Assembly: GCF_004331645.1 (NCBI RefSeq)
Contig: NZ_SJSK01000008.1
Span: forward strand, 62,001-126,000
From: Pedobacter frigiditerrae
GTDB lineage: Bacteria > Bacteroidota > Bacteroidia > Sphingobacteriales > Sphingobacteriaceae
DNA length: 64,000 nt
Direction of reading: 5' to 3'
Shown piece after piece: positions 42,850 through 51,195 of this stretch; the first letter of the stretch is position 1, and each line of letters starts with the position of its first letter. Below the pieces are notes generated by a model. It worked only from the letters and a program-made list of their open reading frames with translations, searched no databases and was not told the DNA's origin. A program made the position numbers and the translations under genes.

Positions 42850-43308
42850 ATGATGAAAAACCTATTTATTGCACTATTGTTCATCGTTTTGCCAGGATTG
42901 GCTTTTGCACAAGGACCAAGAATGGATGATGAAAAGTGGGAAGCGAAAAAAGTTGCTTGGTTAACTACAAAGCTTGACCTTACACCAAATGAGGCTAAAG
43001 TATTTTGGCCAATTTATAACGACTATAATAAGGAGCAATCTACCTTAAGAAAGGAACGTTTCCAGAAAATGATAAGCTTTAGGAAAATTAAGGAGATAGA
43101 CGATCTTTCTGATACTGAGATACAAGCCTTAATTACCAATGATTTTGATTTTAAGCAAAGAGATTTAAATATTGAGAAAAAATATTATAACAAGTTTAAA
43201 AGCAGCTTATCTATTAAAATTGTAGGTAAGTTTTACAGAGCTCAAGAAGCATTTAAAAAAGAAATTTTGAATCAATACCGAGGCGGAGGCCCTGGAAAGA
43301 ATAACTAA
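42850..43308 (+). CDS. Periplasmic 'sensor of ECF-type sigma factor' protein
   Basis: This 152-residue secreted protein has a signal peptide ending near LAFAQ, followed by a helical, charged mature region (KLDLTPNEAKVFWPIYNDYNKE) reminiscent of the Spy/CpxP and 'sensor of ECF' families. It ends in a glycine-rich tail. It is the third gene of the sigma/anti-sigma cluster, closed by a terminator 23 bp downstream. It probably reports envelope stress; this rests on context and family resemblance. Confidence 0.7.
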   Translation: MMKNLFIALLFIVLPGLAFAQGPRMDDEKWEAKKVAWLTTKLDLTPNEAKVFWPIYNDYNKEQSTLRKERFQKMISFRKIKEIDDLSDTEIQALITNDFDFKQRDLNIEKKYYNKFKSSLSIKIVGKFYRAQEAFKKEILNQYRGGGPGKNN

Positions 43309-43330
43309 ATAATAATTAATTTTTTTTTGA

Positions 43331-43364
43331 AGTCCTGTGTGTTAGACCATACAGGACTTTTTTA
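43331..43364 (+). terminator. Intrinsic terminator of the ECF sigma cluster
   Basis: AGTCCTGT (43331-43338) pairs with ACAGGACT (43351-43358) across a 12-nt loop, followed by a T-run. The upstream T-rich stretch is partly complementary to nothing, so the terminator acts on the plus strand. Confidence 0.85.
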
Positions 43365-43406
43365 TTTTCATCCTATCTTTCTAAAAGGATAAGGTTTAAA
43401 AATGAG

Positions 43407-43414
43407 TAATTTTG
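43407..43414 (+). promoter_or_regulatory. -7 promoter element of the aminotransferase gene
   Basis: TAATTTTG is an exact consensus match, four bases before the ATG at 43419. Confidence 0.55.
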
Positions 43415-43418
43415 CCTT

Positions 43419-44609
43419 ATGCAAACACAACGCCAATTATTTCTAAAACATAACGCACAAACATCTACTACCCCACTTTTACTTGAATTTGTAAAGGCTA
43501 AAGGAATTTATATGTATGATGTTGATGGAAAAAAATACATGGATTTAATTGCTGGTATTGGTGTTAGTAATGTAGGTCATTGTCATCCCACAGTTGTGGA
43601 AGCAGTTAAAAAACAAGCAGAAACTTATATGCATTTAATGGTGTATGGCGAGTTTGTTCAAAGTCCACAGGTAAACTTTGCGAAAGCATTGGCATCGATT
43701 TTACCACAAAATTTAGACTGCACTTATTTTGTAAACTCAGGTACCGAAGCGGTTGAAGGCGCCATGAAACTGGCTAAAAGATATACCAACAGAACTGAAT
43801 TAATAGCTTGTAAAAACAGTTACCACGGCAGTACGCAAGGCTCGTTAACCTTAATGGGGAATGAAGAATTTAAGCAAGCCTATCGCCCTTTATTACCCGA
43901 TGTTAAATTTATAGATTTTAACTCTTTAGCAGATTTAGGTAAGATTACCCATAAAACCGCAGCAGTATTTATTGAAACGGTACAAGGTGAGGCAGGCATA
44001 AGAATCCCAGATGCAGCTTATTTAATCGCCCTGCGTAAAAAATGTAACGAAACAGGCACACTATTAATATTTGATGAAATACAGTGTGGCTTTGGCAGAA
44101 CTGGAAAAATGTTCGGTTTTGAGCATTTTAATGTAATTCCTGATGTTTTATTGCTAGCTAAAGGTATTGGAGGGGGAATGCCGATTGGTGCCTTCATCAG
44201 TTCTTCACAAATAATGTCGGTATTTACAGACAATCCAATACTTGGTCATATTACAACCTTTGGCGGTCACCCTGTAAGCTGTGCAGCAGGCTTGGCTACT
44301 TTACAAACCATAATTAATGAAGATTTAGTAAAGGATGTAGAAGTAAAGGGAGAACTTTTTAAATCGTTATTGAAACACCCAGCAATTAAAGAAGTACGTG
44401 GTAAAGGATTAATGTTGGCAGCTGAATTTGAGAGTTATGACATACTTAAAAAGATAATAGATGGCTGTATTGAAGATGGAATTATTACCGATTGGTTTTT
44501 ACATTGCAGTAACTCAATGCGTATAGCGCCTCCTTTAATTATAACTGAAGATGAGATTAGAGCAGCTTGTGCTGTTATATTGAAAAATGTAAATCGAGTT
44601 TTAGGTTAA
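43419..44609 (+). CDS. Class III pyridoxal-phosphate aminotransferase
   Basis: This 396-residue enzyme has the class III pattern: NVGHCHPTVVEAV, NSGTEAVEGAMKLAKRYT, LIFDEIQCGFGRTGKMF (PLP-binding aspartate) and LLAKGIGGGMPIGAF with the Schiff-base lysine. It resembles acetylornithine/ornithine aminotransferases (ArgD-like), but no arginine genes are near, so the amino donor is open. The mRNA is predicted to be leaderless. An 8-bp array follows it, before the response-regulator gene. Confidence 0.85.
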   Translation: MQTQRQLFLKHNAQTSTTPLLLEFVKAKGIYMYDVDGKKYMDLIAGIGVSNVGHCHPTVVEAVKKQAETYMHLMVYGEFVQSPQVNFAKALASILPQNLDCTYFVNSGTEAVEGAMKLAKRYTNRTELIACKNSYHGSTQGSLTLMGNEEFKQAYRPLLPDVKFIDFNSLADLGKITHKTAAVFIETVQGEAGIRIPDAAYLIALRKKCNETGTLLIFDEIQCGFGRTGKMFGFEHFNVIPDVLLLAKGIGGGMPIGAFISSSQIMSVFTDNPILGHITTFGGHPVSCAAGLATLQTIINEDLVKDVEVKGELFKSLLKHPAIKEVRGKGLMLAAEFESYDILKKIIDGCIEDGIITDWFLHCSNSMRIAPPLIITEDEIRAACAVILKNVNRVLG

Positions 44610-44642
44610 AAGTCAGGGTGATTTAATAACATAATTGCACAT

Positions 44643-44674
44643 AATGAACCAGTGATACTAATGAACTGTTGAAC
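44643..44674. repeat. 8-bp array (4 units) before the response regulator
   Basis: AATGAACC, AGTGATAC, TAATGAAC and TGTTGAAC follow each other in register and stop 8 bp before the ATG at 44683. The words resemble those in 47146-47169. Confidence 0.55.
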
Positions 44675-44682
44675 GGAAAAAA

Positions 44683-45360
44683 ATGAATGTACTTATAGTT
44701 GAAGATGAAAAAAGTCTTGCCTTAGAAATGGATGAATTTTTAAGTCGTGAGGGATATATTGTAGAACATGCCTGGAAAAAATCCTCAGCTGAGGAGAAAA
44801 TTTTTGTGAACAATTACGATTTCATTCTATTGGATTTAGGTTTGCCAGATGGCGATGGCTTTGAAGTGCTCAAACAATTAAAAAACTTAAAAGACCGAGA
44901 AGATGCGGTTATCATCTTAACAGCCAGAAGTGAAGTTGATGATAGAATTAAAGGCTTAGATGGTGGTGCTGATGATTATTTAGCAAAACCATTCTCCTTG
45001 AATGAGTTATTGGCACGTATGCACGCCATAACTAGACGCAAGCATAAGTTAGAAAAGAATGAAGTTAAAATACATGACTTTACCTTAGACATTCAAAACC
45101 GCACTGTTTCTTATGATAACGAAAGATTGCCCTTAACTAAAAAAGAGTTTGAGATTTTCAATTATTTGGTATTGAATAAAAACAGGGTAGTTTCTAGAAT
45201 GAGCTTAACTGAACATGTTTGGGGTGATATCTTAGAAGTCAATTCAGATTCAAACTTTGTTGATGTGCACGTAAAAAACCTTCGTAAAAAACTAACGCAA
45301 TGCAGTAAAACCGATTGGTTTGAAACTGTAAGGAGCATAGGATATCGAATTAACTATTAG
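44683..45360 (+). CDS. OmpR-family response regulator
   Basis: This is a 225-residue protein. The receiver domain has the acidic pocket VEDE, the phospho-acceptor Asp51 in ILLDLGLPDGDG and the KPFS lysine. A winged-helix DNA-binding domain follows (LTKKEFEIFNYLVLNKNRVVS, then VDVHVKNLRKKL). It pairs with the histidine kinase 47 bp downstream. Regulators of this type bind tandem direct repeats with 11-bp spacing, such as the one at 46876-46897 beyond the kinase gene; the link is an inference. Confidence 0.93.
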   Translation: MNVLIVEDEKSLALEMDEFLSREGYIVEHAWKKSSAEEKIFVNNYDFILLDLGLPDGDGFEVLKQLKNLKDREDAVIILTARSEVDDRIKGLDGGADDYLAKPFSLNELLARMHAITRRKHKLEKNEVKIHDFTLDIQNRTVSYDNERLPLTKKEFEIFNYLVLNKNRVVSRMSLTEHVWGDILEVNSDSNFVDVHVKNLRKKLTQCSKTDWFETVRSIGYRINY

Positions 45361-45399
45361 GAAGTCCGAAAGTCCGTAAAGTCAGGAAGTAGATAGATA
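45360..45399. repeat. 8-bp array between response regulator and kinase
   Basis: GGAAGTCC, GAAAGTCC, GTAAAGTC and AGGAAGTA are consecutive octamers followed by a weaker fifth. They begin at the stop codon of the regulator and fill 40 of the 47 bp before the kinase ATG. Confidence 0.6.
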
Positions 45400-45407
45400 T
45401 ACCGCCA

Positions 45408-46727
45408 ATGAATCTTCAAGCAAAATTTGCCCTGTATAATGCCATTACCAAAATAGCTATCATTTTGGTTTTGGGAACAATCATTTTGCTTTCTTTAGAA
45501 ACCATTTCCTCTCATCATTTAGATACTCGACTTGCAAAAAAGCGATTAAAAGTTATTGAGAACTTAGATGATAAAGAAATTGACAGTCTTATTAAATCGC
45601 GGCAATCGTTTACTGATTACAATATTTTAAAAGAAGAGTTTATTGTATTAACTGCTATACCTAAAGTGGGGAAGATAGATACAACCCTAACATTTACTTC
45701 CGAAACAAGAGAAATTGAGGGCGAAATAGAAATCTATAGAATTTTGAACGACCAGTTTGAATTTAATAACAAACGTTATAAACTGGAAATCGGAGAAACA
45801 ATGACTGCAATGGAATCCATTAAAACAACCATCAGATTCTATATGCTCATTGTTTTGGTTATTTCTTTACTGGTTACTTTAGTTACAGATTATGCCTTTA
45901 CCAATTTTATCCTCCGTCCCTTTTATAAGATTATTGACCACAAATTAAATAAGGTAAATAATCCTACGTCTTACAATTATCAGAACATCCCAACAAACAC
46001 TACAGACTTTAAGATTCTAGACAATAGCATTAATTCATTAATGCGAAAGATATCAGATTTGTTCCTTTTGGAAAAACAATTCATCGCCAATGTTTCTCAC
46101 GAATTGTTAACACCTATTTCAATTTTAAGTGGTCGGCTAGAGAATATTTTAACAGCAGACAATCTTCCTATCGAACACGAGAATAAGATTTTTGCATCGC
46201 TTAAAACACTTAACCGCTTAAAGGTTATCATTAATAGTTTGTTGTTAATTTCCAAGGTAGAAAATGAGCAATACCTCAAAAAAGATAATGTTTCTATCAA
46301 ATATGAGTTAGATGAAATTTATGAAGATTTGGAGGATAGAATTTTAGATAAAAAGATTGTTTACCAAAACCATATCAAGTCCGATTTTATATTTACGGGT
46401 AACCAAGCCTTAATCCACACTTTATTAGTTAACGTTATTAATAACGCTATCAAATACAATGTTGCAAATGGTTCAATCACAATCGAAGAAGAGCTAAACT
46501 CATCTAATTATACCTTGCTAATAAGCGATACAGGAATTGGAATGGAAAAAGAAAACGTAGTCAATGCTTTTAATCGTTTTGAAAGAGAAAATAGTGAGAA
46601 TGAAGAAGGTTTTGGTTTAGGTTTGGCTATTGTAAACAGTATTGCCAAGTTCCATCAAATAAATATTGATATTAAATCCGAAAAGAATAGCGGGACAGTG
46701 GTTAGTATTGAGTTTCCAATTAGCTAA
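45408..46727 (+). CDS. Sensor histidine kinase
   Basis: This is a 439-residue inner-membrane kinase. Helix 1 (about 11-30), a periplasmic sensor of ~115 residues, helix 2 (about 145-165) and a linker precede the dimerisation domain. The H-box is FIANVSHELLTPIS, in which the usual HELRTP arginine is leucine. The ATP-binding domain has the N-box VINNAIKYN, G1 SDTGIGM and G2 GFGLGLAIV. It should phosphorylate the regulator encoded just upstream. The signal is unknown. Confidence 0.92.
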   Translation: MNLQAKFALYNAITKIAIILVLGTIILLSLETISSHHLDTRLAKKRLKVIENLDDKEIDSLIKSRQSFTDYNILKEEFIVLTAIPKVGKIDTTLTFTSETREIEGEIEIYRILNDQFEFNNKRYKLEIGETMTAMESIKTTIRFYMLIVLVISLLVTLVTDYAFTNFILRPFYKIIDHKLNKVNNPTSYNYQNIPTNTTDFKILDNSINSLMRKISDLFLLEKQFIANVSHELLTPISILSGRLENILTADNLPIEHENKIFASLKTLNRLKVIINSLLLISKVENEQYLKKDNVSIKYELDEIYEDLEDRILDKKIVYQNHIKSDFIFTGNQALIHTLLVNVINNAIKYNVANGSITIEEELNSSNYTLLISDTGIGMEKENVVNAFNRFERENSENEEGFGLGLAIVNSIAKFHQINIDIKSEKNSGTVVSIEFPIS

Positions 46728-46875
46728 AATTTAAATCTATTTTTTATCGCTGATTTCAGCAGATTTCATTCGCAGATTAAGGCAGACTCTGCCTACGTTC
46801 ATCAGCATCGTTTTTATCTCCGGTCGCCTGCGATTAAATCTTCAATAAATTAAACCTACCAATCCCCTATTAATT

Positions 46876-46913
46876 AATCTTCATAAAATCTTCATAATAG
46901 AAAGGCATCTTTG
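46876..46913 (+). promoter_or_regulatory. Tandem 11-bp direct repeat and -7 box before a small RNA candidate
   Basis: AATCTTCATAA occurs twice without a gap (46876-46886 and 46887-46897), the spacing of OmpR/PhoB-type binding sites. Eight bases later CATCTTTG (46906-46913) matches TAnnTTTG except at the first base. A repeat in the place of a -33 element, plus a slightly weak -7 box, is what an activator-dependent promoter looks like. Confidence 0.6.
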
Positions 46914-46915
46914 AA

Positions 46916-47037
46916 ATAACAAAACATCAGAAGCGATTTCCGTTTTGTTATCTACAAAACTCATCAAAATAGTTTTTTAGTTTTCCGGTTACCCTTATCT
47001 GAACCCCTATGTATTGCAAAATATATAAGGGTTTTTT
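46916..47037 (+). ncRNA. Candidate small RNA with two hairpins
   Basis: There is no ORF in the 445-bp gap 46728-47172. Right after the -7 box, ATAACAAAAC (46916-46925) pairs perfectly with GTTTTGTTAT (46942-46951) across a 16-nt loop. About 50 nt of unpaired, AT-rich sequence follows, then the terminator hairpin at 47002-47037. Promoter, 5' hairpin, open middle and terminator give a predicted transcript of about 120 nt. It lies downstream of a two-component system, which may control it. Confidence 0.5.
47002..47037 (+). terminator. Intrinsic terminator with GCAA tetraloop
   Basis: The arms 47002-47015 and 47020-47033 form a 14-bp stem with one C-A mismatch and one G-U pair, capped by GCAA (a GNRA-type loop) and followed by T through 47037. 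The nearest upstream gene ends 275 bp earlier, so it most likely ends the small RNA. Confidence 0.75.
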
Positions 47038-47040
47038 CTT

Positions 47041-47088
47041 GAAGGGTTAAGGAATTGAAATATTGGAAAGTTGTAAGGTTGAAAATTC
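47041..47088. repeat. 8-bp purine-rich array (6 units)
   Basis: Six octamers, mostly ending in TT (GAAGGGTT, AAGGAATT, GAAATATT, GGAAAGTT, GTAAGGTT, GAAAATTC), follow the small RNA terminator in register. Confidence 0.6.
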
Positions 47089-47137
47089 TGGCAACAATTG
47101 AACCATTTAAAAACTGAACTCAGGATGACAAACTATC

Positions 47138-47172
47138 TAGGACAAATGAAACTAGTGAACCAATAAACTAGA
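47138..47172. repeat. 8-bp array (about 4 units) downstream of the DUF58 gene
   Basis: TAGGACAA, ATGAAACT, AGTGAACC and AATAAACT run in register up to the stop codon of the minus-strand DUF58 gene. Confidence 0.5.
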
Positions 47173-48090
47173 CTAGCCCATTTTCTGTCTCTTAATTAAA
47201 TAAGCTTGCAGCACATTATCAAAACCTTCGTTAATATCAGCATCTACCATATCAATTTTATACTGGGCGCATTTTAGTGTTAAATTCTGACGATAAGCAT
47301 TCATTTGTTCCAAGTAGGCATCTTTCACTTTAGAAGTATGTGCTTTTAAAACTGCACCGGTTTCCATATCTATAAATTCATAAGGACGATTGGCGAAATT
47401 AAAATCCACCTCTTTGCTTTTGTCTGTCACGTTAAAAATAACCACTTCGTGTTTGTTGAATTTTAAATGCTGTAAAGAAGAAAACAGCGCCGCTATTTTA
47501 GTTTCATCGTGAACAGTTTGTAGCATATCGCTAAATACAATAACCAACGAACGTTTATGAATCAGCTCTGCTATTTGATGTAATGCCAAAGCCAAATTAG
47601 TTTGGATATTCATTTTTGGCGATTGCAAAACTTGCTCTAACTGTGCAAACAAATATTTCTGATGGGTATTGGTAGATTTGGCCTGCGTGTTTAGCTTAAC
47701 TTGATCGGCGAACAAACTTAAACCAAATGCATCTCGTTGTTTTTTTAGCAAATACATTAAACAAGCCGTGCTTTGAACTGCAAAAGAGAGTTTGTTGTAT
47801 TTCTCATCAGGAAAATACATTGATGATGAAGAGTCGATTACAAATTGGCAGCGTAAATTAGTTTCTTCTTCGTAACGTTTACTGAATAATTTATCTGTTT
47901 TGGCAAACAACTTCCAATCTATGTTTTTTACGCTATCGCCAGTATTATACAAACGATGTTCGGCAAATTCAACAGAAAATCCGTGAAAAGGACTTTTATG
48001 CAAACCCGTAATAAAACCTTCAACCACTTGTCGGGCTAAAAGTTCTAAGTTGGTATTGAGTTGTAAGTTTTCGTATTGATTGCTTGCCAT
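47173..48090 (-). CDS. DUF58-domain protein
   Basis: This 305-residue cytoplasmic protein has the DUF58 core: GFSVEFAEHRLYNTGDSVKNIDWKLFAKTDKLF, then a von Willebrand A-like half with FVIDSSSSM (MIDAS-like). In many Bacteroidota it is encoded beside a MoxR ATPase and Bat proteins; none of these is adjacent here. MoxR-DUF58 pairs are thought to act as chaperones for metal or complex assembly, but the role is unproven. Confidence 0.87.
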   Translation of the reverse strand: MASNQYENLQLNTNLELLARQVVEGFITGLHKSPFHGFSVEFAEHRLYNTGDSVKNIDWKLFAKTDKLFSKRYEEETNLRCQFVIDSSSSMYFPDEKYNKLSFAVQSTACLMYLLKKQRDAFGLSLFADQVKLNTQAKSTNTHQKYLFAQLEQVLQSPKMNIQTNLALALHQIAELIHKRSLVIVFSDMLQTVHDETKIAALFSSLQHLKFNKHEVVIFNVTDKSKEVDFNFANRPYEFIDMETGAVLKAHTSKVKDAYLEQMNAYRQNLTLKCAQYKIDMVDADINEGFDNVLQAYLIKRQKMG

Positions 48091-48422
48091 AGCGTAAAGC
48101 TAATAAATTATTGCGTTAGAAATTGTTGAGCATATCTAAAGTTTGGCAAAATTAACCACAGATAAAAAGGATAAACACAGATATTTGAAAAACAATGTAT
48201 CTTCTTATCGGCAATTGCAGCCCCGCTTTGCACTGCTGCTGTAAAAAAACAGCATTCGTTGCAATCGCCTGCCTGCCGGTAGGCAGGGGTTTATTTAACA
48301 AAGTTGGTGGGTTTTGGGGTTGGGAAGTTCTTTGCAGATTTCATAAATTTAAGCTTTGACAAATAAATTTATTTATCGGATTGTAAATTTTTATATTCGT
48401 TTAGGAATGATTAAAAAAGAAT
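48091..48422. other. 332-bp gene-free spacer with repeat fragments
   Basis: No gene is seen. It contains fragments of dispersed intergenic repeats: AACCACAGAT words at about 48153, AGCCCCGCT at 48219-48227 (inverse of 51252-51260), a CGTTGCAATC word at 48257-48266 and a short hairpin at 48268-48287 (CCTGCCT / AGGCAGG). The last ~60 bp are very AT-rich and probably hold the promoter of the DUF4262 gene. Confidence 0.5.
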
Positions 48423-48932
48423 ATGGTTGCGCTAAGCAATGAGTTGACGATTATTTCACAGTTAATCAAGACAATGGAAGAAAACGAAGATAAAAAGGAA
48501 ATATATTTTAAAAGTGTTTATGGCAATATCAAAAATATAGGCTACCACACAACCACAATAATGGAAGAAGAAAACTTCACTCCTTTTGCGTACTCAACGG
48601 GAATATTTGAAAACTTTAAAATACCTGAATTATTCATTTCAGGACTTGGACCAAATCTATCAGGTGAACTAATTAAAAACTATACTGAAAAGTTTAAATT
48701 CGAAAAAGTTCCTTTAAATAAAAGACTTGATGATTTAAGCGAAAGATTTCCAGTTTACTTAATAAACGTTAATAATAAAGACTTGACCAAATATACTCTA
48801 ACATCAATTAAATTTTATGAAAGGCGTAACTATGAATATGTGCAACTTGTTTTTCCAGACTTAAATGGAAATTTCCCTAATGAAGCTAACTATGATTACG
48901 ACCAAAAAATAATTGGAGAATTTAACGTCTAA
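48423..48932 (+). CDS. DUF4262-domain protein
   Basis: This 169-residue cytoplasmic protein has FAYSTGIFENFKIPELFISGL, the recognisable core of DUF4262, and FYERRNYEYVQLVFPDLNG near the C-terminus. The molecular role of the family is unknown. It lies between a repeat-rich spacer and an attC-like palindrome, so it may be a cassette gene. Confidence 0.68.
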   Translation: MVALSNELTIISQLIKTMEENEDKKEIYFKSVYGNIKNIGYHTTTIMEEENFTPFAYSTGIFENFKIPELFISGLGPNLSGELIKNYTEKFKFEKVPLNKRLDDLSERFPVYLINVNNKDLTKYTLTSIKFYERRNYEYVQLVFPDLNGNFPNEANYDYDQKIIGEFNV

Positions 48933-48959
48933 ATAAAGAAATAACCTTAAACAGCTCTT

Positions 48960-49058
48960 CAACAGATTTGGTAATGGGCTTAACGGGAAATGGTTTTGTA
49001 TCTGAATGATTTGGCAGACCCTAAGAATGGGCTTGATTTAGCCCCAAACCCGCTGTTG
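48960..49058 (+). repeat. Second attC-like palindrome (weaker)
   Basis: CAACAG (48960-48965) pairs with CTGTTG (49053-49058), and TTTGG (48967-48971) with CCAAA (49044-49048), giving an R''-L''/L'-R' layout of 99 bp. It is shorter in the paired boxes than the 29121-29228 site. The next gene (49104) would be the following cassette. Confidence 0.45.
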
Positions 49059-49103
49059 TACCAGAACATTAAAGCCAATTTCTACACATGACATTTAACA
49101 AGA

Positions 49104-49556
49104 ATGACAAAGCAAGAACAAATACATCGCTGGCTAATCATTGGATTTCAACAACCTGCTGACCGACTTTCGGAAATATTTTATTATGACAAAAGAGACA
49201 ATGAATTTTTCTCAATACTCGTAGTAGACTATTTTATGCTTGACGAAAACTTTGATATCACTCCCGCTGTTACAACAGTTTATTCAGCAAAGACTTCGAA
49301 GATTATAGCTGAAAGAATTAAGAGAATTGAAAACGACGACTCGTCTATTTTGGCTTTGCCAAGGTTAGGTAGTATACAGAATGTAGACGATGATGAATTT
49401 ATTCCTCAACGAATTGACAGTTTTTTAAACTTAAATGCTATAGATGTAGAGACAGTCAAGATTTGGGAAGTTGAAGAAGAAGGAATTATAACTATTGACC
49501 TAAAACGTGAAAGCGAACCATTGACAAAAAAAACTTGGTGGAAACTATGGAGATAA
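49104..49556 (+). CDS. Hypothetical protein
   Basis: I do not recognise the family. The 150-residue protein is acidic and cytoplasmic (no signal peptide or membrane helix), with an aromatic-rich N-terminal half (RLSEIFYYDKRDNEFFSIL) and a tryptophan-rich basic end (KKTWWKLWR). It sits between an attC-like palindrome and a sequence, CTGGCAATAAC (49559-49569), partly complementary to the bases after that palindrome, which fits a second cassette unit. Confidence 0.55.
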   Translation: MTKQEQIHRWLIIGFQQPADRLSEIFYYDKRDNEFFSILVVDYFMLDENFDITPAVTTVYSAKTSKIIAERIKRIENDDSSILALPRLGSIQNVDDDEFIPQRIDSFLNLNAIDVETVKIWEVEEEGIITIDLKRESEPLTKKTWWKLWR

Positions 49557-49590
49557 AAACTGGCAATAACAGCAGTTTGGTAATCCTATT

Positions 49591-49613
49591 TCGGTCGGTG
49601 AGACACCAACCGA
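49591..49613. repeat. 23-bp hairpin repeat, copy 2
   Basis: TCGGTCGGTG, AGA, CACCAACCGA. The left arm is identical to copy 1 at 29589. It cuts off what looks like the left end of an attC-like site (AACAGCAGTTTGG at 49568-49580). Confidence 0.7.
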
Positions 49614-49652
49614 TAATAACAAACAACTCCACTTAATCATAAATTTTTAACT

Positions 49653-50099
49653 ATGAAAAAAAATAATTTGCTTAGAATGGACAATGTCGGGATTGTGGTA
49701 GAATCTCTTGACGACACTGTTGCCTTTTTTCTTGAGCTCGGCTTAACGTTAGAAGGAAGAGCAACGATTGAAGGCGAATGGGCTGGTCGCGTAACAGGGC
49801 TTGGCAATCAATCTGTGGAAATTGCCATGATGGTTACACCAGATGGAAATAGCCGATTGGAACTATCTAGATTTATTAATCCGAAAGTGATAGCGGACCA
49901 TCGCAATGCTCCAGTAAATGCTTTAGGTTATTTACGTGTGATGTTTGCGGTTACTGATATAGATGACACACTCGATAGGCTTTACAAACATGGCGCACAA
50001 CTTGTTGAAGAAGTGGTTAACTACCAAAATATTTATAGGCTTTGTTACATTCGTGGACCTGAAGGAATTTTAATCGGAATTGCTGAGCAACTTAAATAG
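49653..50099 (+). CDS. VOC-family (glyoxalase/bleomycin-resistance-like) protein
   Basis: This 148-residue protein has two beta-alpha-beta-beta-beta modules: MDNVGIVVESLDDTVAFFLELGL starts the first and LRVMFAVTDIDDTLDRLYKHGAQ the second, closing with CYIRGPEGILIGIAEQL. The metal ligands of glyoxalase-type enzymes are plausible, but substrate and activity are unknown. It follows a hairpin repeat in the second accessory region. Confidence 0.83.
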   Translation: MKKNNLLRMDNVGIVVESLDDTVAFFLELGLTLEGRATIEGEWAGRVTGLGNQSVEIAMMVTPDGNSRLELSRFINPKVIADHRNAPVNALGYLRVMFAVTDIDDTLDRLYKHGAQLVEEVVNYQNIYRLCYIRGPEGILIGIAEQLK

Positions 50100-50249
50100 T
50101 TAAATCTTTCTTTTGTCTATATTGGTTAATGTCTCCACCTACCGAAGCTTTCTCATGGAGAGTATGAGACGATAGAACAAAATTTGAATCTATTATTTAA
50201 AGATTTAAATTGCGGTACTTTATGAAAAAGTAAATTAAACAGTCTCTCA

Positions 50250-51044
50250 ATGGAAAACATTTGTCAAAATTGCACCCTAACAATTCAAGAAAACTTTTGT
50301 AGCAATTGCGGTCAGAAGAAATTTAAAAGAATTGATAGAAAATATATTTGGGATGAGGTTCAGTATTCACTCATCCATACTAACAAAGGCTTTCTCTATT
50401 CTGCAAAAAAGATAATTAAAAACCCAGGCAAAACAGCTCGAGAGTTTATATACGGAAATAGAGTAAACCACTACAAACCAATTCTACTTGTATTTTTATT
50501 AAGTGGTATCTCTGCCTTTATATCTTTTAAAGTTATTGGTTTTGATAAAATAATAAAGAGCTATTATGCAAGTCAGCATTTAAACTCAAAGTTCATGAAT
50601 GATATGCTATCATTTATTGCAAGCTACAATTCTTTCATGATGCTGATTCTAGTTCCAATTTTTGCACTTTTTACTAAGATTGCACTACGTAAATGGGGAC
50701 AGAACTATTACGAGCACATTATCATGAATGCATATCTGCTCTCTTTTTACACTTTATTAAGTATTATCATTCTTTCGCCAATTTTATATTTACTTAGAAA
50801 TAATGTAAATGCAGCAATGCTCATTTCTAATTCACTCATCTTATTAGGCCCCGTTCTTCAGGTTTGGTTTTACAAAGGATTTTACCCTGAAAAATCCCTA
50901 AAGAGCATTATTGTTAAAGTTTTATTGATCATTGGGTTAATTATTTTAGCCTATGTTACATTAATCATGTTGGTATCGATTTTAGCTATTGTATTAGCGA
51001 TGTTTATGGGGCCAGAGTTTTTAAAATACTTTAAACCGCAGTAG
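50250..51044 (+). CDS. DUF3667-family membrane protein
   Basis: This is a 264-residue protein. The N-terminal zinc ribbon has two cysteine pairs (ICQNC and FCSNCGQK), then KNPGKTAREFIYGNRVNHYKPI, the conserved DUF3667 linker, then about five membrane helices. Function unknown. Such proteins are common in Bacteroidota. It is the last gene of the accessory region before a nest of palindromic repeats. Confidence 0.78.
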   Translation: MENICQNCTLTIQENFCSNCGQKKFKRIDRKYIWDEVQYSLIHTNKGFLYSAKKIIKNPGKTAREFIYGNRVNHYKPILLVFLLSGISAFISFKVIGFDKIIKSYYASQHLNSKFMNDMLSFIASYNSFMMLILVPIFALFTKIALRKWGQNYYEHIIMNAYLLSFYTLLSIIILSPILYLLRNNVNAAMLISNSLILLGPVLQVWFYKGFYPEKSLKSIIVKVLLIIGLIILAYVTLIMLVSILAIVLAMFMGPEFLKYFKPQ

Positions 51045-51195
51045 ACTGTAACTCACATTTAACCAAACCTTTAATTATTTAAATCGTAGGGCTACAATCT
51101 ATAGAATGGATTTTTCAAAGCTTAGTAAATCTTTTCTAGTTCCTTGCACTGTCTTTTATTAAATAAACCTGATATAAGCGGAAATACTTTTTTGA

